54,709 nt of DNA from Ktedonobacterales bacterium (GCA_025935195.1 JAICVS010000011.1:1-54709), one strand, 5' to 3'. Positions 35,540-44,717 are shown, counted from the first letter of the stretch. The notes: generated from the sequence alone by a model not told the origin. Numbers and translations are program-made.

Positions 35540-36388
35540 ATGGCAAAGCCGAGAGTAACAGCAACCGATCGGCTGTCCAATGTGATCGACGTCGTCGAGC
35601 TAGGCCAGCGCACCGGATTGTTGACCGTCGAACGCGGCTCGGGGTCCGTGCTGGAAGAGGGCGAGATCTACTTCGTCTCGGGCCGCGCCGTCTACGCCTC
35701 CCTTGCCGGATTGCGCGGGCGCGAGGCGCTCGCCGGGCTGAGCCGTTGGGGATCGTGCCGCTTCGCCTTCGATAAAGATGCCCCGCGCCCGTCGTCCAAC
35801 CTCGCGCCGGCCCCTGGCGCCATGCGCGGCCCCGGCACCAACTCCCCATCCGCTTCATACGGCCCCGGCGCTTCACGCCCCAGCGGCCCCGGCCGCCTAC
35901 CCGAAGGCAGCGGCACGTGGAATGTGCATCCCGACGGCATCAACGGTGCCAACGGCCAGAACGGCTATGCCGCTCCCTACACGCCCTACACGCCCTATAC
36001 ACCCTACAGCGGCGCTCCATCGCCAGGCACGCCCGCACAGAGCTATCCGCCAGCCGCACCAAGCTACGGCTACGGGAACTCGGCCGGCATGCGCGATCCC
36101 GCCACTGGCCGGCTGCCGATGCCTCCCCAGCCGGCGCCCGGCACCCACCCGCTCAACACCGCGCAGGGCTTCCTCGCGCGCCGACCACGTCGCGCCCCCG
36201 ATGTGAGCGACCTGATAACAATCGTCACTTCGCACAACCTCTCGCGCGGCCATCGCACACTGTTGCTGCTTGCCGACGGCGAGCACAACGTGCTGGATCT
36301 GGCGCGACTCTCCTCCAAATCCGTGGATGAGGTCACGACCCTGCTGAACGACCTGGAGATGCGCGGGCTGATCTACTACTATACGTAG
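35540..36388 (+). CDS. DUF4388 domain protein with Pro/Tyr-rich linker
   Basis: 282 residues. The N-terminal domain (about 10-80: LSNVIDVVELGQRTGLLTVERGSGSVLEEGEIYFVSGRAVYASLAGLRGREALAGLSRW) is a DUF4388/PATAN-type module found in signalling proteins. A long linker (about 85-205) contains PYTPYTPYTPY, encoded by tandem 9-bp units. The C-terminal part (DVSDLITIVTSHNLSRGHRTLLLLADGEHNVLDLARLSSKSVDEVTTLLNDLEMRGLI) resembles a small winged helix as in other DUF4388 proteins. Role in signalling is inferred. An extended -10 TGCTATACT (35436-35444) lies about 95 bp upstream. Confidence 0.8.
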   Translation: MAKPRVTATDRLSNVIDVVELGQRTGLLTVERGSGSVLEEGEIYFVSGRAVYASLAGLRGREALAGLSRWGSCRFAFDKDAPRPSSNLAPAPGAMRGPGTNSPSASYGPGASRPSGPGRLPEGSGTWNVHPDGINGANGQNGYAAPYTPYTPYTPYSGAPSPGTPAQSYPPAAPSYGYGNSAGMRDPATGRLPMPPQPAPGTHPLNTAQGFLARRPRRAPDVSDLITIVTSHNLSRGHRTLLLLADGEHNVLDLARLSSKSVDEVTTLLNDLEMRGLIYYYT

Positions 36389-36397
36389 CCCGCGCGC

Positions 36398-36447
36398 CCG
36401 GCATATGCCGGCATGTATGGGCTTCCTCATGCGCTCCGGAGCGCATG
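36398..36447. terminator. Two perfect palindromes after the DUF4388 gene
   Basis: CCGGCATATGCCGG (36398-36411) and CATGCGCTCCGGAGCGCATG (36428-36447; 20 bp, perfect) lie 10 and 40 bp after the stop. They can form hairpins but have no T-run; alternatively they are protein-binding sites. Confidence 0.5.
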
Positions 36448-36594
36448 GTGAACAGCGCACCCGAAAGTACCACACACAGGAAGCGGTGGTGGCGACACGT
36501 GACACGATGGGATGGCGAGAGCACTTGACATAGGAGCGCCGCGGCAGCGCATGCGACATAGCTCCCATGCACCACGTTTTTGCTTACCTTCACG

Positions 36595-36651
36595 CCGGCC
36601 GTTCCGCTACAATGGAGTGGCCCCCGGCCGTTCCGCTACAATGGAGTGGCC
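36595..36651 (+). promoter_or_regulatory. Duplicated 28-bp unit with TACAAT box
   Basis: A unit starting CCGGCCGTTCCGCTACAATG and ending GAGTGGCC occurs at 36595-36622 and 36624-36651. Each has TACAAT (36608-36613, 36637-36642), so a promoter may have been duplicated with a 29-bp period. TTACCT (36584-36589) is 18 bp before the first TACAAT. The Cache-protein gene starts 77 bp after the second copy. Confidence 0.55.
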
Positions 36652-36727
36652 CAAGCAATAGTTCGACTGATCCACCGCGCAAAGGTCGTCGTCCGCCGCC
36701 GTGGCACGCGAAATGAGGTGCTTCCGC

Positions 36728-38716
36728 ATGGCTAACCGCAAGACCCGGAGACGCGAGCAACGCCGCCGGCTCCCGCTCTCCGCCCGGCTCTCGCTGCTGG
36801 TGCTGGCCGCCGCGCTGTTGCCGCTCGCGGCCGTGGTCGGCGTCAACGACTACTTCGCCCGCGACAAGCTGGTCCATCAGGGCACGACCGCCCTCACCAA
36901 CGACGCGGCGGCGCAGGTCTCGCTGGTGGACACCTACCTGCGCGAGCGCGAGCTCGACGGCGCGGCGCTCGCCTCGCTGCCCACCGCCCCGGCGTACCTC
37001 GGCTGCGTCACCGCGCAGCTCTTGCAGGCCACCCAGCCCCAGCAGGCGTTCCTCCTCAGCCAACAGCTCAAGTGCGGCGATCCCGTCCAGGGCGCCGACT
37101 TCTATCAAGGGTCCAACTGCCGCGCCCTGCGGGTCGGCATCACCCGCGATGTCAATTACACCGACTGGTCGTTGCATATCGCCCACGGCGAGGCGCTGCT
37201 TTCCTCAAATGGGCAAAAGGAGACCTGTGTCGTCGATCCGAAAGCGCCCGGCCTAACGGTACCAAAAGAAGACCTGACGCAGGTGCAGCAGGGGCATCCC
37301 TGGATCTCGGCGGTCTACTTCGATCCGCAGACCAAGCACGCCTATGTCAACGTCTATAACCCTATTACCGCCGAGGCGATCGGCGGCGGCAACACGGTGC
37401 TCGGCTTCCTGGCGGCTCGGCTCAACACTAACTACATTGACGGCATCGTCAAGGGCGAGCAGGACGCCAACGGCAGTGGCAGCTTCGCCTTCGTCACCGA
37501 CGAGAACGGTGTGCGTGTCATAGATGCCAACGCATCCGATCGCTTCACCGCCATCGCCCCACTCACCGCCGCCGCGCAGCAGCTCATCACCAGCGAGCAG
37601 CGCTACGGCGGCGGCACCGCCGTCACGCAACAACTGCTGCCGGCGGCGGCAAGCTCGCTCAAATCCAAGGCCGTCCAGGATTCCTTCCAGGGTCTCGCCA
37701 CCCCCGACGGCGCGGTCCAATATCAGTTCGTGCGCATCCACCTGAAGAACGTCCCCTGGACGTACTTCGTGCTCAGCCCGCTGCCGACCGTAACGGCGGT
37801 GGCCGACGACCAGGTGAAGCTCTCGCTCTTCAGTGCCGGCATCATCGCCATTCTCGCCGTGCTGATCGGCCTGATCGTCGGGCGCGGCACCGCCGGCCCC
37901 GTCCAATCCGCCACCGGCAACCTCGAAGGCGCGGCGGTGGCCCTGCAGAAGCTCGCCGCGCGCCAGCAAAGCTCCGCCAGCGAGCAGCAGTGGGTGGTGG
38001 ACGCCTGCAAAACTGGCCTCGACAGCGTGCGCTACCTCTCCGACGCGATGAACCAGGCCGCGCGGCGTGTCTTCGACGCCAGTAACTGGTTCCACGATTA
38101 CTGGGATCGCCTCACCGAAGAGCAGGCCCGCCGCACCGTGCAGCACCTGAACGAGCTCGCGCGCTACATCGAAGAGGCGGCGCGACGGCAACAGGCCAGC
38201 AGCGAGCGGCTCGGCAAAGCGATCACCGTGACGATCCAGGTCTCCGACCAGCTCGTCGCCGGCGCCAATGCCGCAACCGAGAGCGCCAATCAGCTTGAAT
38301 ATGTCGTCGGCAACCTCCAGCGCGTCGTCGGTGGCAAGATCGGCCGCAACGCCGTGGACGAGATGGAGGAGCAGGCGGATGAGGCGGACCAGATGGCGCT
38401 GGTCGCCTCCCCCTATGCGGATCAGCAGCCGGGGCGCTTGCAGATGCCGATGCCGCAAAGCCCGCGCCAGCTCGCCGCACCAGGCGCACCCGCTAATGGC
38501 TGGAACAGCGCCCCACCGCGTGCGCCACGCGCCCCTTGGGCCGCGCCAGGCCAGAGCCAGGTGTTCGACGGCAGCTACATGGGCACTCCGAGCGGTGGCT
38601 ACAGCCCTAGCTATGGTCCCGCGTACGGTCAGCCGGCATACGGCCAACAGGATCAGTGGGCCGGCGCCGGTCCGAGTGGACCTGCCGGGCGTGCGAACGG
38701 CTGGGGCGAACGCTAG
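36728..38716 (+). CDS. Membrane receptor-like protein with extracytoplasmic Cache domain
   Basis: 662 residues. Basic N-terminus, transmembrane helix about 18-39, extracytoplasmic region 40-370, second helix about 375-395 (LFSAGIIAILAVLIGLIVG). The outer part has dCache features (YLREREL, HPWISAVYFDPQTKHAYVNVYNPI, FVTDENGVRVIDANASDRF). The cytoplasmic part (400-560) is a coiled helical bundle without HAMP, kinase or the conserved chemoreceptor hairpin, followed by a Pro/Gly/Tyr-rich tail. It may sense a ligand and signal through partners. ATG 36728 with GAGGTG upstream. Confidence 0.8.
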   Translation: MANRKTRRREQRRRLPLSARLSLLVLAAALLPLAAVVGVNDYFARDKLVHQGTTALTNDAAAQVSLVDTYLRERELDGAALASLPTAPAYLGCVTAQLLQATQPQQAFLLSQQLKCGDPVQGADFYQGSNCRALRVGITRDVNYTDWSLHIAHGEALLSSNGQKETCVVDPKAPGLTVPKEDLTQVQQGHPWISAVYFDPQTKHAYVNVYNPITAEAIGGGNTVLGFLAARLNTNYIDGIVKGEQDANGSGSFAFVTDENGVRVIDANASDRFTAIAPLTAAAQQLITSEQRYGGGTAVTQQLLPAAASSLKSKAVQDSFQGLATPDGAVQYQFVRIHLKNVPWTYFVLSPLPTVTAVADDQVKLSLFSAGIIAILAVLIGLIVGRGTAGPVQSATGNLEGAAVALQKLAARQQSSASEQQWVVDACKTGLDSVRYLSDAMNQAARRVFDASNWFHDYWDRLTEEQARRTVQHLNELARYIEEAARRQQASSERLGKAITVTIQVSDQLVAGANAATESANQLEYVVGNLQRVVGGKIGRNAVDEMEEQADEADQMALVASPYADQQPGRLQMPMPQSPRQLAAPGAPANGWNSAPPRAPRAPWAAPGQSQVFDGSYMGTPSGGYSPSYGPAYGQPAYGQQDQWAGAGPSGPAGRANGWGER

Positions 38717-38753
38717 GACACATCAGCCACATCCCAGACCATCATCAGTCAAT

Positions 38754-38789
38754 GGATAGTCGCCTTCCTGGGAGAGAAGGCGACTATCC
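38754..38789 (+). terminator. Strong terminator hairpin after the Cache-protein gene
   Basis: GGATAGTCGCCTTC, 8-nt loop, GAAGGCGACTATCC: a perfect 14-bp stem 37 bp after the stop, followed by TGTTTATT. This is the best factor-independent terminator in the window. Confidence 0.8.
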
Positions 38790-38926
38790 TGTTTATTCGC
38801 CTGACCGCGCCAACCATAATCGCCCCCCGTACACTCGTCTCGCTTACAGTTCATCAAACACGCGATGGAGCGCCGCCATCCACCGCATGCTATTCTCGGT
38901 ATGGCTACTGTATTCTCGCTCAAACA

Positions 38927-38955
38927 TTGACATTGACGACGCTTGCGTGTACTAT
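38927..38955 (+). promoter_or_regulatory. Near-consensus promoter of the zinc-ribbon gene
   Basis: TTGACA (38927-38932), 17-bp spacer, TACTAT (38950-38955). It gives a leader of about 180 nt before ATG 39145. Confidence 0.6.
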
Positions 38956-38972
38956 ACAGCACACAGTCGGTC

Positions 38973-39003
38973 AAATTGCGTACGTGCCGGCCAAAATTGC
39001 GTA
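38973..39003 (+). promoter_or_regulatory. AAATTGCGTA direct repeats just after the promoter
   Basis: AAATTGCGTA occurs at 38973-38982 and 38994-39003, spaced 21 bp (two helical turns), 18 bp after the -10 box. This fits a repressor binding as a tandem dimer, or an RNA motif in the leader. Confidence 0.45.
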
Positions 39004-39144
39004 GTGACCCGCTTCCACATGACAGCGCGGGCTCCAGGCGCTACGACAGCAACGAGACGAGAGACGAGTGAAGAACGGGGCGACGAGGCGGAGCGGCGCG
39101 GTTGGTGTCAGCCGCGGGCTTGGCGGAAGGGGTGGGGTGGCAAC

Positions 39145-39657
39145 ATGCAATGTCCACGGTGTGGGGCGTTCCTCAGCAATGCTCTCCAACGCAGGTGTGA
39201 TGCCTGCTTCTACGTGTTCAGCCACGACGAACGGCGCCAACTCTCAGCGCAGATTACGATGGAGCACCTGGAGGAACACCAGACGGCGCGGTTAAGCCTC
39301 AAGCAAGATTACGAAGTGCGCTACGAGCGCCTGATCAACGCGCCGCTCACCGGGCCGTCGCGCTTGCGACGGCCCGATCAACCGCTCCCGGCGTCGAATG
39401 TGAATGTGACCACCTCCTGGGCTGTCCTCGCGCGCGCCAAGTCACGCACGGACGCGCTCATTATCGCGGATGCCCTGCACCGCCAGCGTGGCTGGCGTGT
39501 GGAGGTGTGGGATCTGGATCCGCTCCATCCGCGGCTCGGCGCGCAGCAATGCACTGACCGCATCCCCGAAGGCAATCTGATTCCCTGTGATTGCCGGCAG
39601 TGCGCGGAACATCGCGACCATGGCGATATTCTGCCACGGCTGCGCGAGATTCGTTAG
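39145..39657 (+). CDS. Zinc-ribbon protein of unknown function
   Basis: 170 residues. Opens with MQCPRCGAFLSNALQRRCDACFYVF, a CxxC...CxxC zinc ribbon (Cys3, 6, 18, 21), then a helical region. A second part (NVTTSWAVLARAKSRTDALIIADALHRQRGWRVEVWDLD) is an alpha/beta segment. It ends with IPCDCRQCAEHRDHGD, which could bind a second metal. No family recognised. ATG 39145 follows a purine-rich AAGGGGTGGGGTGG. It has its own promoter with a repeat-bearing leader, so it is probably regulated. Confidence 0.7.
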   Translation: MQCPRCGAFLSNALQRRCDACFYVFSHDERRQLSAQITMEHLEEHQTARLSLKQDYEVRYERLINAPLTGPSRLRRPDQPLPASNVNVTTSWAVLARAKSRTDALIIADALHRQRGWRVEVWDLDPLHPRLGAQQCTDRIPEGNLIPCDCRQCAEHRDHGDILPRLREIR

Positions 39658-39730
39658 TCCCACGGGACGAAGGTGTCTGGCGCGCGAGGCTCCTCATCGT
39701 GAGGGGAAGATGCGCCGTAACGGCATGCGG

Positions 39731-41761
39731 CTACGGCGACGCTTCTGTGTCGCCGCGGGGCGGCCGTTTCGCCCGCCCCGCCCGCTCGCGTCGCGGCACA
39801 CCAGCCTCCTCAGTGGCGGCACGCGCGCGGATCGGCCGTGGAGTGGGCACTGCCTGCCCTGGCGGTCGTGGCGTCTCGCGCCCGCGCCTGGCGTCACGCT
39901 TGGGATGCGGCCGCGAGACGTTGCCGGCCAGCCGCTGCAGTGGCGCCATCACCGCCCCGGCCACGACCTTGCGCGCGCCGCGACCCTGCGCCACGGTTGG
40001 CACCTTCGAGCTCGTCGTATCCCCCAGCCGCCGTTGCGCGGGAAGCAGCAATGTGAACGTGCTACCTCTGCCCGGCTGGCTGGCCGTGGCGATCTCGCCG
40101 CCATGCGTCTCGACGATCCACTTCGCAATCGCCAGCCCAAGGCCGCTCCCCGCCTGATCGCGGTCGCGCGCCTTGTCGCTGCGATAGAACCGTTCGAAGA
40201 TGTGCGGCTGATCCTCTGGATCGATCCCAATTCCCGTGTCGGTGACGCTGATCGCCGCGCGCCCGCCCTGCTGGCGCACCGCGATGCGCACCGTGCCGCC
40301 GGACGGTGTGTATTTGATCGCGTTGTCCAGCAGGATCAAAAGTACCTGGCGCAGTTGTCCGGGGTCCGCCAGTACCGTCACCGGCTCCAGATTATCAATA
40401 GTGAAGTGGATCTGTGTCTTGTGGCGCGCTTGCAATTGCGCGCGCGCGTGGCGGAAGAGGTCGAGCGCCAGCTGATCCAGCTCCACCAGCTCACGCCGCC
40501 CGCGCATCTGGTCGTCCAGCCGCGCGCCCTCGGTGCCGCTGAGCGCCGCCGCGTCGGCCCGCGCCAGCAACAGCAGATCGTTGACCAGCGTCGCCATGCG
40601 ATCCGCCTCGGTGTAGGCATCATCCACCAGAGCCGACCGCTCCTCCAGCGGCAGGTTGGGCGCGCGCGCCAGGAACTCCAGGCTGCCCTTGATCGTTGTG
40701 AGCGGAGCGCGCAGCTCGTGCGAGGCGTCAGCGACGAAGCGACGCTGCGCCTGCGCCACCCGCTCGATAGCCGCCAGCATGTCGTCGAAGGTCGAGGCCA
40801 GCTCGCCCACTTCGTCGCGTGGGCCGGTGTAGCCGACGCGCCGCCCCAGCCCCGCCGCGTGCGCGTTGACCGCGATCGCCCGCGCCGTGCGCGTCACCGC
40901 TGTCACCGGCCGCAGCCCGCTGCTGGCGATCAGCCAGCCACCCAGCGAGGTACAGAGAACGGCGATGATCACGCCGACGATCAGGAGCTGGCGCAGCGTG
41001 GCGAGGCTGCCGCTCACATCGTCAATCGTCTTGGCGACGACCACCGCGCCGACGATGGTCGCATCGTCTCCCGCCTGGCAGATGGCGTTGGCCTGTCGCG
41101 CCACGGAGCCCGCCGGCAATGTCACCGGATAGACGTAGATGCGCAACAGCGAGGCGTGCTGCGACCGCGTGTAGGCGCCGCAGGTGCCGTCCAGCAGCGC
41201 GCCGTTCACCATCGGCGCATCCAGTGGCAGCCCGGTGCTGGCGATGTTCGGCGCGTAGTATGCGGGCCGCCCATCGGCGTTGAGCACCTCGAAGGTGAAA
41301 TCGAGCCGGCCTAGCAGGTCACGCACCGGCTCATTGAGCAGCAATTGCCGCTGCACCTTCGCCGTTTGCTGCGGGTCAGCGGTCGGCACGGGGGTTGGGA
41401 TCACCGTTGGAGCCGGAGCGGCACGCGGCGTGCCGGTCGGCACGGGGGTAGCTGGGCGTGTGGTGGGTGTCACCGTCGCGCTGGCAGTGGGCGTCGCGCC
41501 ATCCGCGGTACTGGCCTGATGCTGCTCGCTCGCCGCCAGCAGCTCCCCCTGCAAGGTGTGCGCGATGAGCTGGGCGCGGCCTTGCAATGCCTGATCGACG
41601 CTGCTTTCCAGTTGGAGCTGTGCCACCGCGAAGACGGCCACACTGAAGAGCGTCAGCGTCAGGGTCATCAGTGCGCCGTACCACAGCGCCAGCCGCAGCC
41701 GCACGGAGATGGTGGTGAGCGCCCAGCGCCGCAGCGCGCGGAGTACGGAGCGAATCCCCAC
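39731..41761 (-). CDS. OmpR-partner sensor histidine kinase
   Basis: 676 residues. TM1 about 26-47; an extracytoplasmic region with a Thr/Pro-rich stretch (TPTTRPATPVPTGTPRAAPAP) 48-255; TM2 257-278; HAMP (SSGLRPVTAVTRTARAI ... GELASTFDDML); HisKA with phospho-acceptor His348 in ASHELRAPLTTIKG; HATPase with LDNAIKYTP (about 480), DTGIGI (508) and GSGLGLA (539-545). An Arg-rich 90-residue tail follows. It phosphorylates the response regulator encoded upstream. I chose GTG 41761, with GGGGGGAGG 6 nt upstream; ATG 41794 is in frame. 59 bp after the regulator gene, so one operon. Confidence 0.92.
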   Translation of the reverse strand: MGIRSVLRALRRWALTTISVRLRLALWYGALMTLTLTLFSVAVFAVAQLQLESSVDQALQGRAQLIAHTLQGELLAASEQHQASTADGATPTASATVTPTTRPATPVPTGTPRAAPAPTVIPTPVPTADPQQTAKVQRQLLLNEPVRDLLGRLDFTFEVLNADGRPAYYAPNIASTGLPLDAPMVNGALLDGTCGAYTRSQHASLLRIYVYPVTLPAGSVARQANAICQAGDDATIVGAVVVAKTIDDVSGSLATLRQLLIVGVIIAVLCTSLGGWLIASSGLRPVTAVTRTARAIAVNAHAAGLGRRVGYTGPRDEVGELASTFDDMLAAIERVAQAQRRFVADASHELRAPLTTIKGSLEFLARAPNLPLEERSALVDDAYTEADRMATLVNDLLLLARADAAALSGTEGARLDDQMRGRRELVELDQLALDLFRHARAQLQARHKTQIHFTIDNLEPVTVLADPGQLRQVLLILLDNAIKYTPSGGTVRIAVRQQGGRAAISVTDTGIGIDPEDQPHIFERFYRSDKARDRDQAGSGLGLAIAKWIVETHGGEIATASQPGRGSTFTLLLPAQRRLGDTTSSKVPTVAQGRGARKVVAGAVMAPLQRLAGNVSRPHPKRDARRGRETPRPPGQAVPTPRPIRARAATEEAGVPRRERAGRAKRPPRGDTEASP

Positions 41762-41820
41762 GGAACGCCTCCCCCCTGTCTCAGTGGGCCACATCCGGCG
41801 CTGATACACGCCGCGCGCCC

Positions 41821-42507
41821 TCAGCTCTCCGCCGGCTCGCGCAGCACGTAGCCCGCGCCGCGCACCGTATGCAGCAGGCGCGGCTCTCCGCCCGCCTCCA
41901 TTTTCGTGCGCAGGTAGCCGACGTACACTTCGAGCACGTTCGACTCGCCCTCGAAGTCGTAGCCCCATACGCGGTCCATGATGATATCCCGTGTCAAGAC
42001 CTGGCGCGGCCGCCGCATGAAGAGCTGCAGCAGCTCGTACTCGGTGGTGGAGAGGTTGAACTCGCGCGGGCCGCGCCGCGCCACGCGGCTGCCGGTATCC
42101 AGCTCCAGGTCGTCGAAGCGCAGCACCTCGGTTTGCTCCGGGTTGCGGCGGCGCAGCAGCGCGCGCACGCGCGCCAGCAGCTCTTCCAATTCCATCGGCT
42201 TGACGAGGTAATCGTCCGCGCCTTGGTCTAATCCTGCCACACGGTCGGGGATCGAGTCTTTGGCTGTGAGCATCAAGATCGGCACCTGATTGCCCGACGC
42301 GCGCAGCCGGCGGCAGACTTCCAGCCCATCGATTCCCGGCAGCATCAGGTCCAGCACCACCAGATCGGGCGGATGCTCCAGCGCCTTGCGTAGCGCGTCA
42401 TCGCCGCGCAGCGCTACCTCCACGCCATAGCCCTCGTAGGCTAGCGCCCGTCGCAGCACATCGGTGATATGTCGATCATCATCTACCAGCAAAACATGCG
42501 CCTTCAT
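41821..42507 (-). CDS. OmpR/PhoB-family response regulator
   Basis: 228 residues. Receiver: [34 protein letters not shown] (phospho-acceptor Asp about 52), MLTAKD and LVKPMEL (Lys about 103). The winged-helix output domain (about 130-225) has [60 protein letters not shown]. It is the partner of the kinase 59 bp downstream. Targets are unknown; the divergent GT20 gene 245 bp away is a natural candidate. Confidence 0.94.
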   Translation of the reverse strand: MKAHVLLVDDDRHITDVLRRALAYEGYGVEVALRGDDALRKALEHPPDLVVLDLMLPGIDGLEVCRRLRASGNQVPILMLTAKDSIPDRVAGLDQGADDYLVKPMELEELLARVRALLRRRNPEQTEVLRFDDLELDTGSRVARRGPREFNLSTTEYELLQLFMRRPRQVLTRDIIMDRVWGYDFEGESNVLEVYVGYLRTKMEAGGEPRLLHTVRGAGYVLREPAES

Positions 42508-42752
42508 GCGACCTCGATCTATCTTGGCTCCGCGCGATTGATGCGCGTCCGCCGCGCCGCGCGCCGTTCAGGCGCGGCACGGGTCTTGCGCCAATTTCGC
42601 CGCGGAACCTTCAGAGCGGCGTTTTACGCTCTTACGTTCACCTCAGGATTCTATCACCTGCGTCTTACGCCGGTGTGACATGCTGCCTCTGTCGCCTTTG
42701 GTGACCTCATTCGGCACCTCTTCGCGCGCCGGATGCTAGAGAGGACTTCGCC

Positions 42753-44549
42753 GTGGGCTTAGACCAAGGATCATCTACACAGACGCACAGCAGTGCGCCG
42801 ATTTCCACCGCCATTTCCGCTCCGATCAACGATACGATCAACGGCTTTGGACAGCCGCGGGAGCCGGGACGCCTGATTTTCGTGACCAATCGCGGCCCGA
42901 TCGAGCATCACTTCGGGCCGGACGGCACACCCGATGCCGAGCGCGGCGCCGGCGGTGTTGTCAGCGGGCTGCTCTGCGCGGCGAGCGGGCGCGCGGTCTC
43001 GTGGATCTCGCTGGCAATGACGGACGCCGACCGCGCTATCGCCACACAGCTCGAAGGCGGCGCGCTCGAATCGCCCGCCGGGCTGGAGACGCTTACCTCG
43101 CGGCTCGTGCCGGTGCCGGAGCTGGTCTATCGCCGGCACTACGACGGCATCAGCAACCGCGTGCTGTGGTTCGCGCAGCATGGCCTGCGCCACGCGCACC
43201 CGGCCTCGCTCGCCGTCATGCGCCGCGACTGGGAGACCGGCTACGTGCCCGTCAATCAGGCGGTGGCCGACGCGGTGGTGGCCGAGTTGAGCGTGCGCGG
43301 CGCGGCGACACCCGTGCTCATCCACGATTACCATTTGTATCTCGCGCCAGCGATGGTGCGCGCGGCCGTTCCGCAGGCGCGGCTGCTGCACTTCATCCAC
43401 ATTCCCTGGCCCGCGCCCGACGCCTGGGTGGGCATGCCGCTCGATCTGCTGCGCGCCGTCTACGAAGGGCTGGCCGCCAACGACGTGATCGGCTTCCAGA
43501 CGCCGCGCGACGCGCGCAATTTCCTGCTCGGCGTGCGGCGATTCCTGCCCGGCGCCGTCATCACCCATGACCCGGACGAGATCTACTGGAATGGCCGGCG
43601 CACGCTCGTGCGCGACTATCCCATCGCGCTCACGCCGGAGACGGTCGTCGAGTCGGCCAATGAGCCGGAGGCCGTGGAGCGGGCGCGCGAGCTGTTGGCC
43701 GGGCTGGGCCTGGAGCGAGGCCGCAAGCTGCTGCTGCGTGTGGATCGCGTCGAGCCGACGAAGAACATCGTGCGCGGCTTCCGGGCGTACGAGCGCCTGC
43801 TCGCCGACCATCCTGAGCTGCGCGAGCGCGTCGTCTTCCTGGCGTTACTCGTGCCCTCGCGCGAGGGCATGCCTGAATATCGTCAGTACGCCGAGCGGGT
43901 GCGTGAGGCGATCGAGCGTGTCAACGCGCGCTTCAGCGTGGCGGGGTGGCAGCCCATCGTCGCCGTCTTCGGCAACGACCACAAGCGCGCGCTCGCCTGC
44001 CTGCGCGAGTACGATGCGCTGCTGGTCAATCCGCTGGCCGACGGGATGAACCTCGTGGTCAAGGAAGGTGGGCTGGTCAACCGCCGCGACGGCGCGATCA
44101 TCCTCTCGACGCGCGCCGGCGCCCATGCCCAGCTTCAGGGCGGTGTGTTGAGCGTCGCGCCGGAGGATGTGCGGGCCACGGCTGAGGCGCTGTATGCCGC
44201 GCTCAGCCTTGCGCCCGCCGCGCGGGCGGCGCTGGCCGCGCGCGTGCGCACCGTGCTGGCGCGGGAAGATGCCGCCAAATGGCTGCGGCGCCAGGTCTCC
44301 GACCTGATGCGCATCTCCGCCGCCAATAGCGCCGCGGCAGCCATCACCGGTCCCGGCGCTGCTGTTGCTGTTGAGCCAGATGCGCTGCCTGAGCTTGAGC
44401 GGCGCGTGCCCGGCCGTGGCGTGGATGCGCCCGCCGCGCGACCTGGAGTTCATCTGGCACCTCCTCCCATCCGCCGTCCCATACCGACGGTGCCGCTTCC
44501 CGCGCTCCCTATGACCAGGGATGACGCCGACGAGCTGGATATGTTCTAA
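42753..44549 (+). CDS. GT20-family trehalose-6-phosphate-synthase-like glycosyltransferase (variant)
   Basis: 598 residues. Core matches GT20: FVTNRGPIEHHF, IHDYHLYLAPAMVR, LLHFIHIPWPAPDAWVGMP, DVIGFQTPRDARNFL and NPLADGMNLVVKEGG. Several active-site segments differ from E. coli OtsA: RVEPTKNI replaces RLDYSKGL, PWPAPD replaces PFPxPE, KEGG replaces KEY, and STRAGAHAQL replaces SxFAGAAxxL. It may use another acceptor or donor than glucose 6-phosphate/UDP-glucose. No OtsB phosphatase is fused or adjacent. A Pro/Ala-rich tail (540-598) is added. GTG 42753 with AGAGGA upstream. Divergent from the two-component operon. Confidence 0.8.
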   Translation: MGLDQGSSTQTHSSAPISTAISAPINDTINGFGQPREPGRLIFVTNRGPIEHHFGPDGTPDAERGAGGVVSGLLCAASGRAVSWISLAMTDADRAIATQLEGGALESPAGLETLTSRLVPVPELVYRRHYDGISNRVLWFAQHGLRHAHPASLAVMRRDWETGYVPVNQAVADAVVAELSVRGAATPVLIHDYHLYLAPAMVRAAVPQARLLHFIHIPWPAPDAWVGMPLDLLRAVYEGLAANDVIGFQTPRDARNFLLGVRRFLPGAVITHDPDEIYWNGRRTLVRDYPIALTPETVVESANEPEAVERARELLAGLGLERGRKLLLRVDRVEPTKNIVRGFRAYERLLADHPELRERVVFLALLVPSREGMPEYRQYAERVREAIERVNARFSVAGWQPIVAVFGNDHKRALACLREYDALLVNPLADGMNLVVKEGGLVNRRDGAIILSTRAGAHAQLQGGVLSVAPEDVRATAEALYAALSLAPAARAALAARVRTVLAREDAAKWLRRQVSDLMRISAANSAAAAITGPGAAVAVEPDALPELERRVPGRGVDAPAARPGVHLAPPPIRRPIPTVPLPALPMTRDDADELDMF

Positions 44550-44685
44550 CGCCTGTTGATGAGCGTCCGCCGTATATGCGCCGGAGCCCGTTCCGCCCTC
44601 GTTCGTCGCGGGCGGGCGGGCGCCGGCTATTTTGTGGCCGCATGAGCACCAGAGCTGTCGAGGCCAGAGCCGCCGAGGCCAGCCA

Positions 44686-44717
44686 GCGGTTGCAACCGCG
44701 CCTGGGGGCCGTTGGCC
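44686..44717 (-). repeat. Family B repeat (copy B6, inverted)
   Basis: On the minus strand the core GGCCAACGGCCCCCAGGCGC (44717-44698) runs into the perfect palindrome GCGGTTGCAACCGC (44699-44686), then TGGCTGGC. It lies in the 343-bp gap 44550-44892, in which I see no gene. Confidence 0.7.

Noticed and set aside
36728-38716. Classical chemoreceptor
   Set aside because: Two membrane helices and a Cache region are present, but the cytoplasmic part lacks HAMP and the conserved signalling hairpin, and no che genes are nearby.
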